Assembly: GCA_018057035.1 (NCBI GenBank)
Contig: JAGPEN010000011.1
Location: 1-16,280, forward strand
Length of the DNA: 16,280 bases
DNA from: Aminivibrio sp.
GTDB lineage: Bacteria; Synergistota; Synergistia; Synergistales; Aminobacteriaceae
Direction: 5' to 3'
Part shown: positions 13,084 through 16,280 of the stretch, in pieces
Position numbering within the stretch: position 1 is the stretch's first letter
Layout of the letters: every line of letters starts with the position of its first letter
Translations under genes and position numbers: made by a program
The notes under the pieces: model-generated
Databases searched by the model: none
Told to the model about the DNA's origin: nothing
Seen by the model: the letters and a program-made list of their open reading frames with translations, nothing else

Positions 13084-14438
13084 ATGAAAGATCCCCAGCA
13101 TTGCACCAGCCTGGCGCAGGCTTCACTCATTTTTCCCGCAGGGACGGAAGAAATGGAAAACCTCACCGCTTTCTGCGGTTTTTTCCCAAGGGAGTAAAGA
13201 GCCCCGTCGGTGACGAACACCCCTTTTCGGGAAGCACTTCGCGCCGCTTCGCTGCCGTCCGTTTTTCCCGTGGGGAACCACAGGAATACCCCTCCTTCCG
13301 GCCTGTGGGCCGAGACACCGGGGAAGGCGTCAGCGAGACCTCTTACAAGAGACTCCATTCGTGCCGAAAGCACCGTTCTCGCCCTTTCAATGGCTTCCGC
13401 AAGCTTGCCCTGCTGGATGAATTTCAGCATCACAAGCTGGACAAGGGACGACGTCTGCCCCTGACGGAAGGATGCGGTCCGGACGTAGCCGTTTCTGAGC
13501 CCCGGCGGAAGCAGGATGTATCCAAGCCGCATGCCAGGGAAGAGAACCTGGCTGAAGGAGCCGATATATATCACCCCTTCGCCTTCATCGAGAGCCTTCA
13601 GCGCGGGAACGCTCTTTTCACCGTAGCGGAGCTCTCCGTAACTGTCGTCCTCTATGATGAGAAAACCCTTTCTCTCCCTGAGAGCGAGTATTTCCCTGCG
13701 GATTTCCTGGGAAAGAGTTCTCCCGGTGGGATTCTGGAAGCTCGGAACGAGATACAGGATATCCCGGGATGTCAACTTTTCCAGGGCGGCGAGCCCATCT
13801 TCACCCAGAAGGGGGACAGGTCTGAGGGGCAATCCCTCGTTGGCGGCTATATCTTTCATGTCCGAATAGGTCAGTTTCTCCGCAAACACCCGGCAATAGC
13901 CGCCGGCACGGAGAGACCGGAGGACCGTGGAGAGGGCGTCTTTTCCTCCTGATGTAACCGCCATCTCACCCGGCCTGGCAGGGATTCCCCTGAGAACGGA
14001 GTGCTCGAGGAGTGCGAACCGCAGCTCTTCCAGCCCTTCGGGAGGGCTGCCGCCGAGGACGTTTCCCTCGTCTTCGAGCAGGGCTTCCCGGCTGATCTTC
14101 GCCAGGGCGGCGAAAGGGACAAGATCCCGGGTCGGCCGTTCGGAATCAAAATTGAAAATGTTTTTTTCTTCCGGGCTGCGCACCAGGTGGGGAAGCAATT
14201 CCGAAGCTGCGAAAGCACCGCTCCTTCCTTTCAGGCGAACCACTCCTCTTTTCTCGAGGAGCAGGTAGGCTTCCACCACGGTGGAGCGGCTCACGCCGAG
14301 GGTGCGGGCAAGTTCCCTTGTGCCCGGAAGCCTCGCTCCGCAGGGAATGCTGCCCGCCAGGATCATTTTTTCAAGATGATCGGCAATTTGCCTGTACAGG
14401 GTACCGATTCTGAATTCCAACGGTATTTCAAGAAGCAT
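13080..14438 (-). CDS. MocR-type regulator (GntR helix-turn-helix fused to an aminotransferase-like domain), PLP lysine replaced
   Basis: The 452-residue protein combines a GntR winged helix (~10-75; RLPGTRELARTLGVSRSTVVEAY) with a fold-type I aminotransferase domain (~95-450), the MocR/GabR/PdxR layout of PLP-sensing regulators. Visible cofactor motifs include SFQNPTG (233-239), the pyridine-binding aspartate in IEDDSYGELRY (261-271) and a C-terminal VRFSISSVP arginine. At the site of the Schiff-base lysine, where the family normally reads SFSK, the sequence is SFSQ (Q297, codon CAG). The protein may bind PLP only non-covalently or sense something else. I chose ATG 14438 (AAAGG 9 nt upstream) over a TTG at 14474 without a ribosome site. 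It is divergent from the HAD phosphatase gene, a likely target. Confidence 0.9.
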   Translation of the reverse strand: MLLEIPLEFRIGTLYRQIADHLEKMILAGSIPCGARLPGTRELARTLGVSRSTVVEAYLLLEKRGVVRLKGRSGAFAASELLPHLVRSPEEKNIFNFDSERPTRDLVPFAALAKISREALLEDEGNVLGGSPPEGLEELRFALLEHSVLRGIPARPGEMAVTSGGKDALSTVLRSLRAGGYCRVFAEKLTYSDMKDIAANEGLPLRPVPLLGEDGLAALEKLTSRDILYLVPSFQNPTGRTLSQEIRREILALRERKGFLIIEDDSYGELRYGEKSVPALKALDEGEGVIYIGSFSQVLFPGMRLGYILLPPGLRNGYVRTASFRQGQTSSLVQLVMLKFIQQGKLAEAIERARTVLSARMESLVRGLADAFPGVSAHRPEGGVFLWFPTGKTDGSEAARSASRKGVFVTDGALYSLGKKPQKAVRFSISSVPAGKMSEACARLVQCWGSFI

Positions 14439-14466
14439 CTTTCCCAGCCTTTCGCCGTCTATCCTC

Positions 14467-14475
14467 TGGTACAAT
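14467..14475 (+). promoter_or_regulatory. extended -10 promoter candidate for the HAD phosphatase gene
   Basis: TGGTACAAT has the TGn extension and a good -10 hexamer (TACAAT, 14470-14475). No convincing -35 is seen 17 nt upstream, which extended -10 promoters tolerate. The start would be near 14482, 36 nt before the TTG start codon. It overlaps the 5' region of the divergent MocR gene, so a regulator bound here could affect both. Confidence 0.45.
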
Positions 14476-14517
14476 GGTCAGAATGAAGTCACAGAAAGAT
14501 GAAAACGAGGTGAATTC

Positions 14518-15360
14518 TTGATCAATTCCGGGCAGACAAATCCAGATATTATCGTTTTCGATGTGGACGGCGTCCTCGTTGACGCTTCACGGTCCTACCC
14601 CCTGGTCGTTGCCCGAAGCCTTCTTTGGGCCTGGATCAGGGTGCTCGGGAGAATTCCCGACTGCGACGGATTCACCTACGATCATTTTGCCGCAACGAAA
14701 ACCCATCCTGCCTTCAACGATGACTATGATATCGCCTGGGCGGTCATCAACTGCACCGCCGCATCCTCAACCCGGTCGCTGGCGGAAAGCCTTCCCTCGC
14801 CGCCGAAATGGCGCGCACTGATAGAAGAGTGCAGGGACGGCGACATTGAAGGATGGGTCCGCCGGTTTTTTGGAGAAAGAGTTCCAAGAGCAATGGTGCG
14901 AAAAGTCTGCGAAGAGATGTATTTCGGCTGCGACGAATATGAGGCTCTTGGGAAAACGCCTCTCTACACCACCAGGCGCAAGGGTTTCTGGGAAGAGGAA
15001 TCCTCCCTGGTTTCTTTTCACTGGAGAAATCTTCCCCTCGTTTCAGCTATCTACACAGGAAGGCCCCGTTCAGAACTTTCACTTGCCCTGAAGCTCATCG
15101 GCTGGACGGACTTTCCCGACGATATGATAATAACCCCGGATGACGGCATCATGAAACCATCCCCCCTGGGGCTGTCCATTCTCTGCGAAAAAGCCGGAGC
15201 ATCCTCCCCCCTCTTTCTCGGAGATGCCGAAAGCGACAGAAAGACGGTTTCCGCTTTCGGCAGGGGCACCTTCGCAGCCATAGGGGATTTTCTCTCAGAC
15301 GAGCCGAAGTGCTACAAAAATCCGGAGGAAGCACTCAGGGACAAGGGGCTCATGGGGTAG
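14518..15360 (+). CDS. HAD-superfamily phosphatase (subfamily IA, TIGR01548-like)
   Basis: The 280-residue protein has all four HAD motifs: DVDGVLVD (15-22, nucleophile D15 and D17), the YTGR turn with T180, the K213 of KPSPLGLS and FLGDAESD (233-240, with D236 and D240). The N-terminal DIIVFDVDGVLVDASRSY form resembles the HAD group sometimes found with or fused to histidinol-phosphate aminotransferase; that link is from memory. A phosphatase acting on a small metabolite is likely, but the substrate cannot be named. The start is TTG, preceded by GAGG 7 nt away. It is divergent from the MocR-like gene (79 nt between start codons) and convergent with the CbiA-like gene, whose stop is 3 nt away. 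Confidence 0.88.
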   Translation: MINSGQTNPDIIVFDVDGVLVDASRSYPLVVARSLLWAWIRVLGRIPDCDGFTYDHFAATKTHPAFNDDYDIAWAVINCTAASSTRSLAESLPSPPKWRALIEECRDGDIEGWVRRFFGERVPRAMVRKVCEEMYFGCDEYEALGKTPLYTTRRKGFWEEESSLVSFHWRNLPLVSAIYTGRPRSELSLALKLIGWTDFPDDMIITPDDGIMKPSPLGLSILCEKAGASSPLFLGDAESDRKTVSAFGRGTFAAIGDFLSDEPKCYKNPEEALRDKGLMG

Positions 15361-15363
15361 AAC

Positions 15364-16280
15364 TCATTTTTTTCTCAGCACAAGCCACCGGTAGATTCCC
15401 TCGACGTTGCTCCAGAGTTCGATGCAGAGGTCTGTAACCACTCCATATCCCTGGCTCCAACCGGAGAAGCCCTTTTCTTTCCCGTTTCCGGGTTCTTTGA
15501 CGGACCAAAGAGACTGGGCCGCATCCCCGGGATTAATGACCGAAGCGTAGGAAGGAAGGTAGCCCCTGAGCTTTTCCCCGAGGTTCAGAAGGATATCTCC
15601 TTCAAGAGATGACACCTCCACCTTTTTCAGGTCATCGGAAGGCATGCCGTACTTTCCCCTGTAGCGGAAAAGATTCATCCCTTCGTACTGCTTCCCGTTC
15701 GGGAGTTCAAAGGATTCGCCGAGAAGGGGTGCTGCCCCTCCGTTGACAAATACGACCTTCCTTGACCTGAAAAGCCCGCTGAACCATTCCCTCATGCCCT
15801 GCCTGGCAAGGATCTTTTCCGCGCTGAGAAAACCGGGGCCGTGGGGAACGTAGACGGCGTTGACGTCCAGGGCTGGATTCGCTTCATCAAGAAAAATCTT
15901 TCGTACGGAACACCCGAGGTAGGAAAAGAGCCTTCTTGCGTTATCCCCTTCAAGCTCGAGCCCGTTGTGGGTAACCACGCCGACGGTCAGCCCGGCCGCC
16001 TTCCCGCGGAATGGTTCCGGCACTTCGGTCCATTCCTGGTTCAGCCTGGCAAATCCCCAAAGGGCATTCCAGTCGATCTGTCCCGGAATCGACGCCAATT
16101 GTGAAGCGGCGGCCTTGACGGGAAAAACGGCTCTCTCGGCCATGGAATCAAGGCAGAGTTCCAGCAGGCTTGACCTGTTTCGTTCAAGGAGTTTCGGGAT
16201 GTAGCCAAGACTGAGAAGAGGGATTCTCCTTCCTGCTTCAATCTCCAGAAGCTGGAATTCCCTGGGATTGAGAACGGAAG
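15364..16280 (-). CDS. CbiA/CobB-like protein (cobyrinic acid a,c-diamide synthase family), C-terminal part, degenerate glutaminase
   Basis: The frame is open to the right window edge (304 residues visible), so the gene is cut at its 5' end; the ATG at 16143 is internal. The visible part matches the second half of CbiA: end of the ATP-binding domain (LLSLGYIPKLLERNRSSLL, then DWNALWGFAR) followed by a class I glutamine amidotransferase-like domain. CbiA amidates the a and c carboxylates of cobyrinic acid in cobalamin synthesis. Here the canonical 'ECGG' nucleophile site reads VNGG (Asn codon at 15742-15744), and near the C-terminus the HxHF..SNP segment reads CIELWSNVE, so both Cys and His of the triad are missing. 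It may use free ammonia, work with another protein, or have a different job. Family call is good; function is uncertain. Confidence 0.78.
   Translation of the reverse strand, partial: SVLNPREFQLLEIEAGRRIPLLSLGYIPKLLERNRSSLLELCLDSMAERAVFPVKAAASQLASIPGQIDWNALWGFARLNQEWTEVPEPFRGKAAGLTVGVVTHNGLELEGDNARRLFSYLGCSVRKIFLDEANPALDVNAVYVPHGPGFLSAEKILARQGMREWFSGLFRSRKVVFVNGGAAPLLGESFELPNGKQYEGMNLFRYRGKYGMPSDDLKKVEVSSLEGDILLNLGEKLRGYLPSYASVINPGDAAQSLWSVKEPGNGKEKGFSGWSQGYGVVTDLCIELWSNVEGIYRWLVLRKK

Noticed and set aside
13108..13134. Hairpin plus T-run as a plus-strand terminator for the small membrane protein gene
   Set aside because: The 6-bp stem is perfect but the T-run begins 7 nt after it, too far for a typical intrinsic terminator.
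1..16280. Mobile elements, CRISPR arrays, tRNAs or toxin-antitoxin pairs
   Set aside because: No repeat array, transposase or integrase motif, tRNA-like cloverleaf or paired small toxin/antitoxin genes were seen on either strand.

Overview
This window is an ordinary bacterial chromosome segment of moderately high GC with dense gene packing. It uses TTG and GTG as well as ATG starts, usually behind strong GGAGG-type ribosome binding sites. The gene content and order, together with the 5' end of a 16S rRNA gene, suggest a deep-branching Gram-positive-like or Synergistota-type anaerobe. I favour Synergistota (Synergistaceae-like) by inference, but the 16S fragment is too short to prove it. There is no sign of phage, transposon, CRISPR or plasmid functions.

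Layout. Almost everything from 11874 down to 1 is read leftward (minus strand). At the far left is the first ~62 nt of a 16S rRNA gene, with a near-perfect rrn promoter at 155-183. To its right is a compact ten-gene run read towards it: DUF6391-like membrane protein, rsmB, PASTA protein, rpe, rodZ-like, rimO, pgpA, cinA, thpR and recA. Most junctions are start/stop overlaps of 1 to about 44 nt, so this is probably one long operon. It joins ribosome modification (RsmB, RimO), envelope and cell shape (PASTA protein, RodZ, PgpA), sugar-phosphate metabolism (Rpe), NAD/RNA housekeeping (CinA, ThpR) and recombination (RecA). A YugP-type zinc metallopeptidase lies just upstream, with its own consensus promoter (10701-10729) and a terminator-like hairpin (9860-9897) between it and the operon.

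The right third (10741-16280) is more individual. It holds a DegT/DnrJ-type PLP aminotransferase, an FCD-type GntR regulator with a strong terminator, and a short two-helix membrane protein on the plus strand. These are followed by a MocR-type regulator whose PLP lysine is replaced by glutamine, a divergent HAD phosphatase, and the C-terminal two thirds of a CbiA-like protein cut by the right edge, whose glutaminase catalytic residues are missing. The two convergent gene pairs are packed with no space: one shares its stop codons in a TTAA, the other is 3 nt apart.

I did not find a clear new defence or mobile system. The most unusual points are the two degenerate-active-site proteins (MocR-like and CbiA-like), the kinase-less PASTA protein sitting where many Firmicutes have a PASTA kinase locus, and the cinA-thpR-recA order shared with Deinococcus.
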